A DNA stretch of 64,000 nucleotides from the NCBI RefSeq assembly GCF_900114315.1, contig NZ_FOSQ01000001.1, forward strand, positions 598,202 to 662,201, in the 5' to 3' direction. The stretch comes from Falsiroseomonas stagni DSM 19981 (GTDB lineage Bacteria; Pseudomonadota; Alphaproteobacteria; Acetobacterales; Acetobacteraceae). Position 1 is the first letter of the stretch. Every line of letters starts with the position of its first letter. Below are positions 63,196 through 64,000 of the stretch, in pieces. Position numbers and translations under genes: made by a program. The notes below the pieces were generated by a model that worked only from the letters and a program-made list of their open reading frames with translations, did not search any database and was not told the DNA's origin.

Positions 63196-64000
<805 letters not shown>

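Overview
The window is very GC-rich, tightly packed chromosomal DNA. It has long GC3-driven codon bias, many 1-4 bp ATGA/GTGA gene overlaps, several receptors of the Bug (tripartite tricarboxylate transporter) family, isoquinoline-1-oxidoreductase-type molybdoenzymes and oligopeptide ABC operons. Together these suggest an environmental alphaproteobacterium, most likely of the Acetobacteraceae (Roseomonas-like). That assignment is inferred from gene content and composition; there is no rRNA or other marker gene here.

Region 1 (1-3970, minus strand) is an aromatic ring-cleavage operon. It holds an alpha/beta C-C hydrolase, a LigA-like small subunit and a LigB-like extradiol dioxygenase cut by the left edge, with a TetR regulator upstream and a maleate-isomerase/arylmalonate-decarboxylase-fold protein beyond it. 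Region 2 (4294-17151) is one giant 4,285-residue secreted RTX-type protein with a TolB-like propeller segment and seven copies of a composite module. Region 3 (17554-26624, plus) is a translationally coupled operon: GntR regulator, amidase, a small ORF, a complete five-gene Dpp/Opp ABC importer, a carbamoylsarcosine-amidase-like hydrolase and a glutaredoxin-DinB fusion. It reads as uptake and hydrolysis of an amide-containing solute. Region 4 (26883-34343, plus) is a carbohydrate-type ABC importer coupled to a lone molybdopterin-binding oxidase subunit and a beta-hydroxyacid dehydrogenase.

Region 5 (34635-45227) looks like one TetR-controlled unit. A minus-strand acyl-CoA catabolic operon (enoyl-CoA hydratase, ADP-forming acyl-CoA synthetase, two acyl-CoA dehydrogenases, SDR) diverges from two Bug receptor genes, followed by the TetR gene, an SMP-30 lactonase and a third Bug gene. 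A 14-bp palindrome, TGACCGATCGGTCA or a close variant, occurs in each of the three control regions. Region 6 (45225-49014) has a LysR regulator diverging from a luciferase-like monooxygenase, a 101-residue unknown and a tandem SDR whose second half lacks the catalytic Tyr/Lys.

Region 7 (49088-51111) holds a small RTX protein and an insertion-sequence graveyard with scraps of IS66, IS5 and IS3 transposases. Region 8 (51112-64000) carries two [2Fe-2S]/molybdopterin oxidoreductase pairs of the IorAB type. Between them, on the minus strand, lie a methyltransferase and an OGT/SPINDLY-like glycosyltransferase. They are followed by an aminotransferase, a fourth Bug receptor and the ATPase pair of a second peptide ABC transporter that runs off the right edge. 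I saw no tRNA, rRNA, CRISPR array, phage gene or replication origin.
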